DNA of 58,317 bases, taken from positions 1-58,317 of the forward strand of contig JAIHAR010000010.1 of assembly GCA_020054865.1 (NCBI GenBank). Reading direction: 5' to 3'. Origin of the DNA: Deferribacteraceae bacterium. Its GTDB lineage: Bacteria > Chrysiogenota > Deferribacteres > Deferribacterales > Deferrivibrionaceae. Position 1 is the first letter of the stretch. The number at the start of each line of letters is the position of its first letter. Positions 16,510 through 25,696 of the stretch are shown one piece after another. The notes beneath the pieces are model-generated. The model searched no databases. It was given only the letters and a program-made list of their open reading frames with translations, and was not told the origin of the DNA. A program made the translations under genes and the position numbers.

Positions 16510-17403
16510 ATGCAACATCCATTAATAAATTATATTTTAGCTGTTGTTTTATTTTCTGCAAACATCTTTTTCCCGCAGTTTGGATTTGTACTGACATTTT
16601 TCTCGCCAATTTTTGTCCTTAAATATTTGATGGATGAAAGGGCAACATTGCGAGAGCATCTGGCTGCAACCATCATAACAGGGCTATTTGCCTTTTACTC
16701 CATGCTTTTTCTTGCTTATTTTGTGATGATTTGTGTGTTTCCGGCTTTTGCAGTATATTTTATTGCAGGCAAGAAAAATAATATTAAACTTGATGTTGTT
16801 GTATTCGGTGCATTGCCTGCCTTTATATTTTCCTTACTAACAATATTTGTTTTTACCGAATACAAAGATGCTATAATCAGATATATGGTTGCTTATCTTG
16901 ATATGGTAATAAGTGGATATGAGAAACAGGGGGGCAACTTTGACTCAAATGCATACCTTTTATATCTAAAAAACAATAAGGATGCCTTTGCCTACACAAT
17001 GGTACATTTAATGCCTGCGTTCAGTTTTTCCTACTCGGCTCTTTTGACTGTGATTTGCAGAAAGTTTTATTTCAAAAAAGCCAATTTGTCAGAAATACGA
17101 TATAGGGTAAACGACAAATTGATTATTTTATTTGTTATCGGTGGCTTTTTTATAATTTCAAGTGATTTCAATTATAAGCTTGTTTCGTATAACACTTTGA
17201 TAATTTTTACAACATTATTCTTTCTTCAGGGGCTTGATATAATAAATTATTATTTTACCAGGTGGAGATTAAGTTACTTTTTGAGACTTATTTTGTATAT
17301 ACTGATATTTAGCGAGCCGCCCGTAATCGTTTTGGTTGCAATATTCGGTCTTTTTGATACCTGGTTTGATATGACAAAAATAAAATTTAGGAAAAGCGGT
17401 TAA
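16510..17403 (+). CDS. DUF2232 family polytopic membrane protein
   Basis: A 297-aa integral membrane protein with about eight hydrophobic segments, resembling the DUF2232 (YybS-like) family, often encoded between rpsR and rplI in related bacteria. The N-terminus INYILAVVLFSANIFFPQFG has no cleavable signal; a central soluble stretch (about 125-165) is charged. Function is unknown, with a resemblance to ECF-type S components suggested by topology only. The ATG at 16510 is very close to the rpsR terminator and has no clear Shine-Dalgarno. A CDF transporter gene follows 4 nt later. Confidence 0.75.
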   Translation: MQHPLINYILAVVLFSANIFFPQFGFVLTFFSPIFVLKYLMDERATLREHLAATIITGLFAFYSMLFLAYFVMICVFPAFAVYFIAGKKNNIKLDVVVFGALPAFIFSLLTIFVFTEYKDAIIRYMVAYLDMVISGYEKQGGNFDSNAYLLYLKNNKDAFAYTMVHLMPAFSFSYSALLTVICRKFYFKKANLSEIRYRVNDKLIILFVIGGFFIISSDFNYKLVSYNTLIIFTTLFFLQGLDIINYYFTRWRLSYFLRLILYILIFSEPPVIVLVAIFGLFDTWFDMTKIKFRKSG

Positions 17404-17407
17404 TTTT

Positions 17408-18346
17408 ATGAGTGATAAATCCACTGCTTCTATCGTAAGCATATCCACGGCAGTATTGTTGACGTTGGTCAAAGGGGTAGCAGGATTTATGATAGGTTCA
17501 CTGGCTTTGCTATCGTCGGCGGTGGATTCGGTTTTAGATATACTGTCTTCAACTATCAATTATTTTGCCATAAAAAAATCTGAAGAGCCACCAGATGAAA
17601 AACATCCGTTTGGTCATGGAAAATTTGAATCTCTTGCAACATTTTTGCAATCCTTCATAATCTTTTTGTCGGGTGCCTTTATTTTGTATAAATCCTATGA
17701 AAAATTTATGTCAAAAGGTACTGTGAAAAACATAGATTCCGGGCTATATGTTATGATTTTTGCAATTGTATCTACATTAATCCTTACGCTTTATTTAAGG
17801 ATGGTGGCCCGAAAAACAAATTCGTCAATATTGAAAGCGGATGCGATGCATTATGAAATAGATATACTTACAAACGCCGGAATATTGATATCTTTTGTTG
17901 TCATAAAATTTACGAATTTACACATTATTGACCCTCTTATTTCTGCAGTTATTTCTGTATATATAATTTACTCTTCAGTAAAGCTCAGTGTTGAGGTTTC
18001 AAAAGATTTGCTCGATGTTGAGTTGCCTGAGGAAATAAAAAAAGATATAGTGAAAATTCTAAACAGTTTCGACAATTTGCATGTAGATTTTCATAAACTT
18101 AGAACAAGAAGGTCAGGCTCTCAAAAATTTCTTGATTTACATTTGACATTGTGTAAAGAGTTAAGCTTGTCGGATGCACATAAGATTGCGGATTTGATAG
18201 AAAACAGGCTGAAGGACAAAATAGTTGATCTTGATGTAACGATACATATTGATCCGTGTGATATAAAAAATTGTCCCGGGATTGATGCTTGCAATGATTC
18301 TAAATTAAGGTTAGAGTTAGATAAAATAAGTAATGATGGAGGATAA
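17408..18346 (+). CDS. Cation diffusion facilitator (FieF-like) metal exporter
   Basis: A 312-aa CDF transporter that exports divalent metal ions using the proton gradient. The site in TM2 is D40-x3-D44 (SAVDSVLDIL) and in TM5 H148-x3-D152 (DAMHYEIDILTN); a D/D plus H/D site is the FieF/YiiP pattern for Zn, Fe or Cd rather than the H/D site of ZitB-type proteins. The cytoplasmic C-terminal domain (about 205-300) carries HIDPCDIKNCPGIDACND, an extra cysteine tail that may sense metal. It starts 4 nt after the DUF2232 gene. Confidence 0.9.
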   Translation: MSDKSTASIVSISTAVLLTLVKGVAGFMIGSLALLSSAVDSVLDILSSTINYFAIKKSEEPPDEKHPFGHGKFESLATFLQSFIIFLSGAFILYKSYEKFMSKGTVKNIDSGLYVMIFAIVSTLILTLYLRMVARKTNSSILKADAMHYEIDILTNAGILISFVVIKFTNLHIIDPLISAVISVYIIYSSVKLSVEVSKDLLDVELPEEIKKDIVKILNSFDNLHVDFHKLRTRRSGSQKFLDLHLTLCKELSLSDAHKIADLIENRLKDKIVDLDVTIHIDPCDIKNCPGIDACNDSKLRLELDKISNDGG

Positions 18347-18347
18347 A

Positions 18348-19577
18348 ATGTCAGACTTTGTTCAAAACCTTATTGCAGAAAGGCTTGGTGGAAATATGTT
18401 TGGTAAAGATACCAAGATTTACAAATTTGAAAAAATCAAACGTGCCAAAAGGGCAGCACATGAAGCAAATCCCGGAAAAGAACTTATAGATATGGGGGTT
18501 GGCGAGCCTGATGATATGGCAAATATTGCAATTGTGAATGTACTTAAAGAAGAGGCAATGAAGAAGGAAAACAGATTTTATTCTGACAACGGTATTCAGG
18601 AGTTTAAAGATGTAGCTGCAGAATATATGAAAAAGAGATTTGGTGTAGATATAAACCCTCAGACAGAAATAAATCATGCAATAGGCTCAAAACCTGCGCT
18701 TGCGATGATCCCATTTTGTCTTATCAATCCTGGAGACTATGCCTTGATGACTATCCCTGGATATCCTGTTACAGGGACTATCACAAAGTATCTTGGGGGG
18801 CAAGTTTATAACCTTCCTTTGACAAAAGAAAATAACTTTTTGCCAGACCTTGACAGTATTCCTGAAGATATAAGAAAAAAGGCCAAGATACTTTATCTGA
18901 ATTATCCAAATAATCCTACGGGAGCGCTGGCAGATAAAAAATTTTTTGAAAAGGTTGTAAAATTTGCAAAAGAAAATGATATTGCGGTTGTGCATGATGC
19001 AGCTTATATAGAGCTTACTTATGGCGAAGAACAACCATCTTTTTTATCCGTTGAAGGAGCCAAAGAGGTAGGTATAGAAATACATTCTTTATCAAAATCT
19101 TTCAATATGACAGGATGGAGAATGGCTTTTGTTTGCGGAAATGAGACTCTGGTCAAGGCTTTTGCTACAGTGAAAGACAACAATGATTCAGGTCAATTTA
19201 TTCCGATTCAAAAGGCAGCAGCATATGCCCTTTCACATCCTGAATTAATAAATGAGATAAGAGATAAATATAAAAGAAGACTTGTCAAACTTGCAAAAGT
19301 GTTAAGGGATAATGGTTTTTATGTTAACGAGCCAAAGGGGACTTTTTATCTGTACTTCGAAATACCAAAGGGGACCAAAAGTGGCAGGAAGTTTGAAAAT
19401 GCCGAGCAATTTTGTGACTATCTTATTAGAGAAAAGCTTATTTCATCAGTACCATGGGATGATGCGGGGCATTTTTTGAGATTTACTGTTACCTTTGAGG
19501 CAAAAGATTTGGCTGATGAAGAAAGGGTAATTGGTGAAATTGCAAGAAGGCTATCAGAAGAAGAATTTATATTTTAA
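18348..19577 (+). CDS. dapL: LL-diaminopimelate aminotransferase
   Basis: A 409-aa fold-type I PLP aminotransferase matching DapL, which converts tetrahydrodipicolinate directly to LL-diaminopimelate and so bypasses DapD/C/E in lysine and peptidoglycan synthesis. The PLP lysine is in EIHSLSKSFNMTGWRMAF; other motifs are MGVGEPDDMA, YPNNPTGA and VHDAAYIELTYG. I chose the ATG at 18348, 2 nt after the CDF stop, with GGAGG at 18338-18342; the in-frame ATG at 18333 lies before this site. Other class I aminotransferase specificities cannot be fully excluded. Confidence 0.85.
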   Translation: MSDFVQNLIAERLGGNMFGKDTKIYKFEKIKRAKRAAHEANPGKELIDMGVGEPDDMANIAIVNVLKEEAMKKENRFYSDNGIQEFKDVAAEYMKKRFGVDINPQTEINHAIGSKPALAMIPFCLINPGDYALMTIPGYPVTGTITKYLGGQVYNLPLTKENNFLPDLDSIPEDIRKKAKILYLNYPNNPTGALADKKFFEKVVKFAKENDIAVVHDAAYIELTYGEEQPSFLSVEGAKEVGIEIHSLSKSFNMTGWRMAFVCGNETLVKAFATVKDNNDSGQFIPIQKAAAYALSHPELINEIRDKYKRRLVKLAKVLRDNGFYVNEPKGTFYLYFEIPKGTKSGRKFENAEQFCDYLIREKLISSVPWDDAGHFLRFTVTFEAKDLADEERVIGEIARRLSEEEFIF

Positions 19578-19591
19578 TTCAGGAGAAAAAG

Positions 19592-20518
19592 GTGGATGTA
19601 ATATTTATGGGTACGCCGCTTACGGCTGTTCCTATCTTGAAAAGTCTTATAGATGATAAAGAAATTAATGTCAGGCTTGTGGTGTGTCAGCCAGATAAAC
19701 CAAAGGGGAGGGGGAACAAATTGACCCCTCCACCTGTTAAGGAAATTGCTGTTGAGCATAATATTGAAGTTTTTCAGCCGGAAAAATTGAAGAATAATTT
19801 AGATGCATTAAACAAGCTGAAAAGTTATGATGTTGATTTTCTTGTGGTTGTCGCCTACGGTAAAATATTGCCTAAAGAGGTACTGGATATACCCAGGAAG
19901 GCTCCGGTAAATGTACATTATTCACTTCTTCCAAAGTATAGGGGCGCTGCACCGGTCAATTGGGCAATTATAAATGGAGAAACTGAAACAGGTGTGACAA
20001 CAATGCTTATGGATGAAGGGCTTGATACAGGTGATATTTTGTTGGTAGAAAAAACAAGAATTGACAGGAAAAATAGTGAACAGTTACTTGTTGAGTTATC
20101 GGATATTGGCGCACAGTTATTGCTGAAAACACTTAAAGAATTTGATAAAATTAAACCTATAAAGCAGGATGATTCACTTGCAAGTTATGCCCCTATAATC
20201 AAGAAAGATGAAGGTCTTATAAACTGGAACAGTGATGCTGACTATATTGAAAGGACAATCAGGGGATTTTATCCATGGCCTTCGGCTTTTACAAAACTCA
20301 ACGGGCTTACATTTAAAATATTTGATGCAGAGATTGTAACTGATAACCCTGATGTAGAACCGGGTACTGTTTACGAGGTTACCAGGGACTTTATGTTAGT
20401 CAAATGTGGCAATTACTCACTGAAGCTAAAAGAAGTACAACTTGAAGGCAAGAAAAGAATGGATGTAAAAAGTTTTCTTGCCGGATACAAAGTCGAAAAA
20501 GGGATTGTACTTGGATAA
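19592..20518 (+). CDS. fmt: Methionyl-tRNA formyltransferase
   Basis: A 308-aa formyltransferase that formylates initiator Met-tRNA. The N-terminal Rossmann-like domain has the active-site motif NVHYSLLPKYRGAAPVNWAI with the catalytic asparagine and histidine, and MDEGLDTGDILL with the catalytic aspartate. The C-terminal OB domain begins near 205. The start is GTG at 19592 with AGGAG upstream (19581-19585). It directly follows dapL; a deformylase gene is not in the window. Confidence 0.96.
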   Translation: MDVIFMGTPLTAVPILKSLIDDKEINVRLVVCQPDKPKGRGNKLTPPPVKEIAVEHNIEVFQPEKLKNNLDALNKLKSYDVDFLVVVAYGKILPKEVLDIPRKAPVNVHYSLLPKYRGAAPVNWAIINGETETGVTTMLMDEGLDTGDILLVEKTRIDRKNSEQLLVELSDIGAQLLLKTLKEFDKIKPIKQDDSLASYAPIIKKDEGLINWNSDADYIERTIRGFYPWPSAFTKLNGLTFKIFDAEIVTDNPDVEPGTVYEVTRDFMLVKCGNYSLKLKEVQLEGKKRMDVKSFLAGYKVEKGIVLG

Positions 20519-21287
20519 AAGCTTAAAGCCTGAGAAGAAGAGGCTTTTTATATATTTGCTTGGGATTTCTTCGGCTGTAACCCTGTTGCTCCTTTTTTTT
20601 GTGTGGTATGTTTCACTGAAGGGGATTTCAAGTGTTTCTGGTATTGCAGGTATTATTTTTTCATTAATTGTAGCAGGATTTGGTCTGTTTCTTGCTTTTT
20701 CTACTTTTATTATCGTTATAACTATGATTTCTGGTAAACAAACCAAAATTGCCAGAAGAATGAGAGGGTTGGTTACAAGGTTTTTGTTTCCGGTCGTTAT
20801 GCGGGTCGCAAAAATTTTAAAAGTAGACAGAGACAAAATAATTAGATCGTTTATTGCAGTGAATAATGAACTTGTGCTGGAATCACTGATAGGCAAAAAG
20901 GTTAATAATCCATTGGTATTGCTTCCCCACTGTATTCAGCTTGAAGATTGTGAACTTAAAATTACAAAAGACATCTTAGTATGTAAAAAGTGTGGTAAGT
21001 GTGATATAAAGGGGCTTGCAAATATTGCCGAGAAATATAAATTAAATGTGAGTGTTGCAACAAGTGGTACAATTGCCAGAAGGATAGTTAAAGAGACAAA
21101 ACCTGATATTATTATTGCTGTTGCTTGTGAGAGGGATTTGTTAAGTGGGATTCAGGATACTTATCCTTTGCCGGTTATAGGGATACTTAATGAGAGACCA
21201 TATGGGGACTGTTTAAACACTAAAGTTAACACTAATACGATTGAGAAATTGATAGAAAAAATATATATCGGAGGAAATAATGGGTAA
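20511..21287 (+). CDS. DUF116 family membrane-anchored cysteine-rich protein
   Basis: A protein of about 258 aa from the DUF116 family, function unknown. It has two N-terminal membrane segments (about 11-33 and 44-73), then a cytoplasmic domain with many cysteines: [37 protein letters not shown] and [10 protein letters not shown], suggestive of Fe-S or metal binding. The TTG at 20511 is the likely start, with AAAAGGG 7 nt before it; this overlaps fmt by 8 nt. TTG codons at 20478 and 20505 are less well placed. DUF116 next to fmt and rsmB recurs in deltaproteobacteria-like genomes, hinting at a translation or metal-linked role. Confidence 0.8.
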   Translation: MDKSLKPEKKRLFIYLLGISSAVTLLLLFFVWYVSLKGISSVSGIAGIIFSLIVAGFGLFLAFSTFIIVITMISGKQTKIARRMRGLVTRFLFPVVMRVAKILKVDRDKIIRSFIAVNNELVLESLIGKKVNNPLVLLPHCIQLEDCELKITKDILVCKKCGKCDIKGLANIAEKYKLNVSVATSGTIARRIVKETKPDIIIAVACERDLLSGIQDTYPLPVIGILNERPYGDCLNTKVNTNTIEKLIEKIYIGGNNG

Positions 21288-22137
21288 CACACTAAAAACA
21301 GTATTTTTTATGACTTTGCTTACAATACTGTTTATGTTAATTGGCGGGATGCTTGGCGGTCGAAATGGAATGATGTTTGCATTTATCTTTGCATTGGGAA
21401 TGAATTTCTTCTCGTATTGGTTTAGCGACAAAATAGTGCTTTCAATGTACAGAGCAAAAGAGGTTACTGAAAGTGACGCACCTGAGTTGTATTCAATTGT
21501 TAGAAATCTTGCCCAGAAGGGTGGCCTTCCTATGCCAAAAGTTTACATAATTCAAAATCCTGCTCCAAATGCATTTGCTACAGGGAGAAATCCTCAAAAT
21601 GCTGCGGTTGCGGTAACTACGGGGATTTTACAACTTTTAAACAGGGATGAACTTGAAGGTGTACTGGCACATGAGCTTGCTCATATCCACGGCAGAGATA
21701 TTCTTATAGGTACAATCGCTGCTACATTTGCAGGTGCAATAATGATGCTTGCTGATTGGGCAAGATGGGCAATGATATTTGGTGGTGGCCGTGATGATGA
21801 AGAAGGGGGAAGTCCATTAGGTGCTATTGGTGCAATTGTTGCTATGATAATAGCTCCTATCGCAGCTCTTTTAATTCAAATGGCAATTTCAAGGTCAAGG
21901 GAATATCTCGCAGACCAGAGAGGCGCAGCGCTTTGTGGCAATCCTGTTGCCCTTGCCAATGCCCTAAGGAAAATTGCTTACGGTGTTGAAAAAATGCCAA
22001 TGGATGCAAAGCCTGCAACTGCTCATATGTTTATCATGAACCCCTTAACAGGGAGAAATTTGATGAATTTATTTTCTACTCACCCCCCGGTTGAAGAGAG
22101 AATAAGAAGGCTTGAAAAGATGGTTTACGGTGGATAG
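21280..22137 (+). CDS. htpX: Zinc metalloprotease HtpX
   Basis: A 285-aa M48-family membrane protease that degrades misfolded membrane proteins. Two N-terminal membrane segments (about 8-45) precede the catalytic motif H131-E-L-A-H135 ([13 protein letters not shown]). The third zinc ligand is expected in [13 protein letters not shown], and two further hydrophobic segments lie between (about 145-200). The C-terminus [17 protein letters not shown] is characteristic. It overlaps the DUF116 gene by 8 nt and rsmB by 8 nt. Confidence 0.95.
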   Translation: MGNTLKTVFFMTLLTILFMLIGGMLGGRNGMMFAFIFALGMNFFSYWFSDKIVLSMYRAKEVTESDAPELYSIVRNLAQKGGLPMPKVYIIQNPAPNAFATGRNPQNAAVAVTTGILQLLNRDELEGVLAHELAHIHGRDILIGTIAATFAGAIMMLADWARWAMIFGGGRDDEEGGSPLGAIGAIVAMIIAPIAALLIQMAISRSREYLADQRGAALCGNPVALANALRKIAYGVEKMPMDAKPATAHMFIMNPLTGRNLMNLFSTHPPVEERIRRLEKMVYGG

Positions 22138-23281
22138 AAACAGAAGGAGGCTGTACAGCCTCCTTGTTGATTTTTATTACGGCAAGCTTACTGAAGATTA
22201 TTTTGAAGACACCACATACCGAAAAGTTTATAGAAAATTATATTTTGAAATATTCAGGCACCTCTCATTTATTGAAAAGTCATTGGCTCTTTATTTGAAA
22301 AAAGATACCCCCGTGGAGCTTTATGCTGCATTAACTCTTGGGGCATCCCAGATACTTTTTATGAACGACATTCCTGATTATGCAGCAGTGAATGAAACTT
22401 TAAATATTTTAAAACCCAAACAGAGGGGGTTTGTTAATGCGGTTTTAAGGAAGCTTATAACTCAAAAAGATGAAATACTAAAAAATTATAGTATTTATGA
22501 TGATTTTCCAGAGTGGTATGTAAACAAATTGAAAAAAAACTTTGGTGAAGAAAATCTGACGGAAATTTTATATTCACTGAACAACCCGCCTCTCAACAAT
22601 TATATAGACCTGTCAAGTCTAACATTTTATAACTATGAAAATTTTGAAGATATTCCAGCACAGGCTTTGCCTGTTGACAGGGCTTCTGCACTTATACCTC
22701 TTATTACAAAAGATTTGAAGGTAGATAAAATTATGGATGCGTGTGCAGCTCCTGGTGGCAAAACGGTAATTTTAAGTAAGATTCACCCTCTGGCTGAAAT
22801 AAATGCTTTTGAAAGGGATCAAAATCGAGCCAGAAAATTAAATGAAAATGTTGAAAAATACAAGTGTACAAATGTAAAAACATTTAACGCCGATGTTTTA
22901 AAATATGAACATTTACAAAGGTATGATCTGATTCTACTTGATGCACCATGCTCTTCACTTGGGACTATTAAAAGGCATCCTGAGGTCAGGTTTTTAAGAA
23001 ATCAAAAAATACTAATCAAAAACTCAATCAAGCAACTAAAATTTCTGACTACATTGTCTGATTTTGTGAAAATTGGTGGTTTTATCCTTTACAGTGTTTG
23101 CTCAAATGAAAGTGAAGAGGGGGTCCAGGTAATAAATAATTTCTTAAAAAATAAGAGTAATTTTGAGATCGTACCTGTAAATGCACCTGATGAGTTTTGC
23201 TTAGGCGATTTTTTTTATTCGGTTCCTCATAAAACAGAAACGGACGGATTTTTTGCTGCACTTTTAAAAAGAGTTGCCTGA
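22130..23281 (+). CDS. rsmB: 16S rRNA (cytosine967-C5)-methyltransferase RsmB
   Basis: A 383-aa RsmB/Sun protein. The N-terminal NusB-like domain (about 1-125) includes [27 protein letters not shown]-type sequence. The SAM domain has [11 protein letters not shown], the catalytic-cysteine motifs [15 protein letters not shown] and [11 protein letters not shown], where the usual TC is VC. The start is taken as GTG at 22130, overlapping htpX by 8 nt; an in-frame TTG at 22112 is possible but would lengthen the overlap to 26 nt. It is followed by rluD after 5 nt. Confidence 0.9.
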   Translation: MDRNRRRLYSLLVDFYYGKLTEDYFEDTTYRKVYRKLYFEIFRHLSFIEKSLALYLKKDTPVELYAALTLGASQILFMNDIPDYAAVNETLNILKPKQRGFVNAVLRKLITQKDEILKNYSIYDDFPEWYVNKLKKNFGEENLTEILYSLNNPPLNNYIDLSSLTFYNYENFEDIPAQALPVDRASALIPLITKDLKVDKIMDACAAPGGKTVILSKIHPLAEINAFERDQNRARKLNENVEKYKCTNVKTFNADVLKYEHLQRYDLILLDAPCSSLGTIKRHPEVRFLRNQKILIKNSIKQLKFLTTLSDFVKIGGFILYSVCSNESEEGVQVINNFLKNKSNFEIVPVNAPDEFCLGDFFYSVPHKTETDGFFAALLKRVA

Positions 23282-23286
23282 TAATT

Positions 23287-24198
23287 ATGAAAAAGATAGT
23301 TGAAGAATTAAAATTAGTTGCTGATAAGGATTACAAGCGGGCTGATATCTTTTTGAGTGAAAAGACAGGAAAAACAAGAAGTTTTTGCCAGAAGCTTGTG
23401 GAATTGGAGCTTGTCAGCCTTAATGGAAAAGTTTTAAAAAAAACATCTACTAAAATAAATCAAGGCGATTATCTCGTTGTATCTATTTTGGAAGAGGAAA
23501 AACCTAATCTTGAGCCGAAAAAGATTGATTTTGAAATAGTTTTTGAACACAAGGAATATCTAATAATTAATAAGCCTGCCGGGATTGTGGTCCATCCGGC
23601 GCCTGGTAACTACAGCAACACGCTTGTGAACGGCCTTGTTTATATGTTTTCTTTTGAAATAAATGAGGGTGATTTCAGGCCTGGAATAATCCACAGGCTC
23701 GATAAGGATACATCTGGACTAATGATTGTAGCAAAAAACTATAACGCTAAAGAGAGACTATCCAAGCTCTTTAAGGAAAGGGACCTGGAAAAAAGATATA
23801 TCTGTATTGCATATGGTAGTCCAAAAGAAAATTTTTATAATATTGAAAATCATATTGGTCGCCACAAAATAAACAGAAAGAAGATGTGTGTAAATGAAGA
23901 CGGCAAGTTTGCTAAAACAGATGTTTTTATTTTGAAAAGGTTTAAAAACGAGTTTATTGCAGATGTAAAGATTTATACTGGCAGAACTCATCAGATACGA
24001 GTACATATGTCTTTTCTTGGATTCCCTATAATAGGGGATGAAGTGTATGGTAACAAATTTTCTCTTTCCTATCCGATAAAAAGGCAGGCATTGCACTCAT
24101 ATTATTTAAAATTTATATGTCCTTTTGATAATATTGAGAGGGAAGTAAATATTGATTTGCCGGAAGATATGCAAAATCTAATAGATTGTCTTAATTGA
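23287..24198 (+). CDS. rluD: RluA/RluD-family 23S rRNA pseudouridine synthase
   Basis: A 303-aa pseudouridine synthase with an N-terminal S4 domain (about 14-75) and a catalytic domain containing GIIHRLDKDTSGLMIVAKN, where D139 of HRLDxxTSG is the nucleophile. Downstream are GRTHQIRVHM and GDEVYG. The S4 plus RluA layout fits RluD (23S positions 1911/1915/1917), though RluC-type specificity cannot be told from sequence alone. It ends the dapL-to-rluD run; a 158-nt promoter region follows. Confidence 0.9.
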   Translation: MKKIVEELKLVADKDYKRADIFLSEKTGKTRSFCQKLVELELVSLNGKVLKKTSTKINQGDYLVVSILEEEKPNLEPKKIDFEIVFEHKEYLIINKPAGIVVHPAPGNYSNTLVNGLVYMFSFEINEGDFRPGIIHRLDKDTSGLMIVAKNYNAKERLSKLFKERDLEKRYICIAYGSPKENFYNIENHIGRHKINRKKMCVNEDGKFAKTDVFILKRFKNEFIADVKIYTGRTHQIRVHMSFLGFPIIGDEVYGNKFSLSYPIKRQALHSYYLKFICPFDNIEREVNIDLPEDMQNLIDCLN

Positions 24199-24293
24199 AA
24201 AACGAATAATTATTGATTTTATTTATAGGAATTATCGGGTAAAAAATATAGTCATTTCCTTTTAAGTTGTGAATCCTAAAACAATGTTTCTTG

Positions 24294-24346
24294 TTGACAC
24301 TTATTAATCTCTATGATACATAATGCATACTGTATACAAAATACAG
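24294..24346 (+). promoter_or_regulatory. Promoter and dyad upstream of the nuo operon
   Basis: TTGACA at 24294-24299 is a perfect -35. The best -10 candidates are TACATA (24317-24322, 17-nt spacer) and CATAAT (24319-24324, 19-nt spacer). Downstream, CTGTAT (24330-24335) and ATACAG (24341-24346) form a perfect 6-bp dyad with a 5-nt centre, right before the GAGGTGAG ribosome binding site; it could be an operator or a leader hairpin. The rest of 24199-24293 is AT-rich with no gene. Confidence 0.6.
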
Positions 24347-24356
24347 AGGTGAGAAT

Positions 24357-24710
24357 ATGAGCGGATATCTTCCAATAGCGTTAATGTTAGTAATTTCAGC
24401 ACTGATAGGTATTATCATTGTGAGTGTAGGTTTTTTGATAAGACCTAAAAAACCTGAAAAGGTTAAGTTAAGCGTTTATGAATGTGGTATGCCTGAATTC
24501 AGTGATGCCCGAAGACGCTACAATGTAAGGTTTTATGTAATTGCAATGCTTTTTGTTATTTTTGATGTGGAAACAGTTTTTCTTTTTCCCTGGGCGGTAG
24601 CATTTGATATGTTGGGGATTTTCGGGCTTATTGAAATGATCTTGTTTATAGTGATATTAGTATTTGGTTACTTCTATGCTTGGAAGAAAGGAGCGTTAGA
24701 ATGGGCGTAA
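24357..24710 (+). CDS. nuoA: NADH-quinone oxidoreductase subunit A
   Basis: A 117-aa membrane subunit of complex I, with three membrane helices. Diagnostic is [39 protein letters not shown], the conserved loop and second helix. It is the first gene of a 14-subunit nuo operon and overlaps nuoB by 10 nt. Confidence 0.97.
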   Translation: MSGYLPIALMLVISALIGIIIVSVGFLIRPKKPEKVKLSVYECGMPEFSDARRRYNVRFYVIAMLFVIFDVETVFLFPWAVAFDMLGIFGLIEMILFIVILVFGYFYAWKKGALEWA

Positions 24711-25177
24711 TGGAGCATAAGTTTTCTGACAACATTATTACTGCTACTGTTGACGGAGTAATAAACTGGGCCAGAAGATCTTCTCTATGGCCGGTTACGT
24801 TTGGTCTTGCATGTTGTGCCATTGAAATGATGGCTGTTGGTGCATCAAAATATGACCTTGATAGGTTGGGTGTCATATTTAGAGCCACACCAAGGCAGGC
24901 TGATTTGATGATTGTGGCAGGTACTGTTACAAGGAAAATGGCACCTGTTGTGAGAAAGGTCTATGATCAGATGCCTGAACCAAAGTGGGTTATAGCTATG
25001 GGTAGCTGTGCCACAAGTGGCGGTATTTTTGATACATATTCTACTGTTCAAGGTGCAGATGAGATTGTTCCTGTCGACTTTTACATTCCCGGTTGTCCTC
25101 CAAGGCCAGAGGCGCTACTTGATGCGATTGTTGCATTGCAGGAGAAAATTAAAGGCAACAAGGTCTTGAGAAAGTGA
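24701..25177 (+). CDS. nuoB: NADH-quinone oxidoreductase subunit B
   Basis: A 158-aa peripheral-arm subunit that carries Fe-S cluster N2, which passes electrons to quinone. Ligands are visible as C38-C39 in [12 protein letters not shown], the cysteine in MGSCATSGG, and the cysteine in PGCPPRPE. The ATG at 24701 has AAAGGAG 7-8 nt upstream and is preferred over an in-frame TTG at 24680. It overlaps nuoA by 10 nt. Confidence 0.96.
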   Translation: MGVMEHKFSDNIITATVDGVINWARRSSLWPVTFGLACCAIEMMAVGASKYDLDRLGVIFRATPRQADLMIVAGTVTRKMAPVVRKVYDQMPEPKWVIAMGSCATSGGIFDTYSTVQGADEIVPVDFYIPGCPPRPEALLDAIVALQEKIKGNKVLRK

Positions 25178-25185
25178 GGTGTATG

Positions 25186-25680
25186 ATGGGATTTGAGAGT
25201 TTGTTGAAAGAATTGGCAGGAAAATTTGACTCAAAGATTAATGGATATACTCAGTATGGTTGTAATTTTATCAATGCTCCTGCTGATATTGCAAAGGAAG
25301 TTTTGAAAAGTCTTAAATGTGATTATGGGTTTACATATCTGGTTGATATAGTAGCTATCCACTGGCCAAAAAAGAATGAAAAGTTTGAGCTTTCTTACAA
25401 TCTGTTTAATGTAGATAAAAAACTTAGAGTTTTTGTTAAGGTTGCTCTTGCTGAACCCGAATTTGAAACGGTTACTGATATATGGAAATCTGCAGATTTT
25501 CTTGAGAGAGAGCAGTATGATCTCGTTGGGGTTACATTTAAAGGGCATCCGGATTTGAGAAGGATACTTATGCCTGATTTCTTTGAGGGTCATCCTCTCA
25601 GGAAGGAGTATGGTCTTAAGGACAGAAGCTGGTTTAATTCTGTCGATGAGCAAAACCTTGGCATAAAGTTTACAAAATAG
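25186..25680 (+). CDS. nuoC: NADH-quinone oxidoreductase subunit C
   Basis: A 164-aa NuoC, the 30-kDa-type subunit of the complex I connecting arm. The signature EREQYDLVGVTFKGHPDLRR and MPDFFEGHPLRKEYGL are present. GAGGTG (25176-25181) favours the ATG at 25186; ATG at 25183 and GTG at 25174 are alternatives. NuoC and NuoD are separate genes here, unlike the E. coli fusion. Confidence 0.95.
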   Translation: MGFESLLKELAGKFDSKINGYTQYGCNFINAPADIAKEVLKSLKCDYGFTYLVDIVAIHWPKKNEKFELSYNLFNVDKKLRVFVKVALAEPEFETVTDIWKSADFLEREQYDLVGVTFKGHPDLRRILMPDFFEGHPLRKEYGLKDRSWFNSVDEQNLGIKFTK

Positions 25681-25696
25681 GGTTTGGGGATAGACT

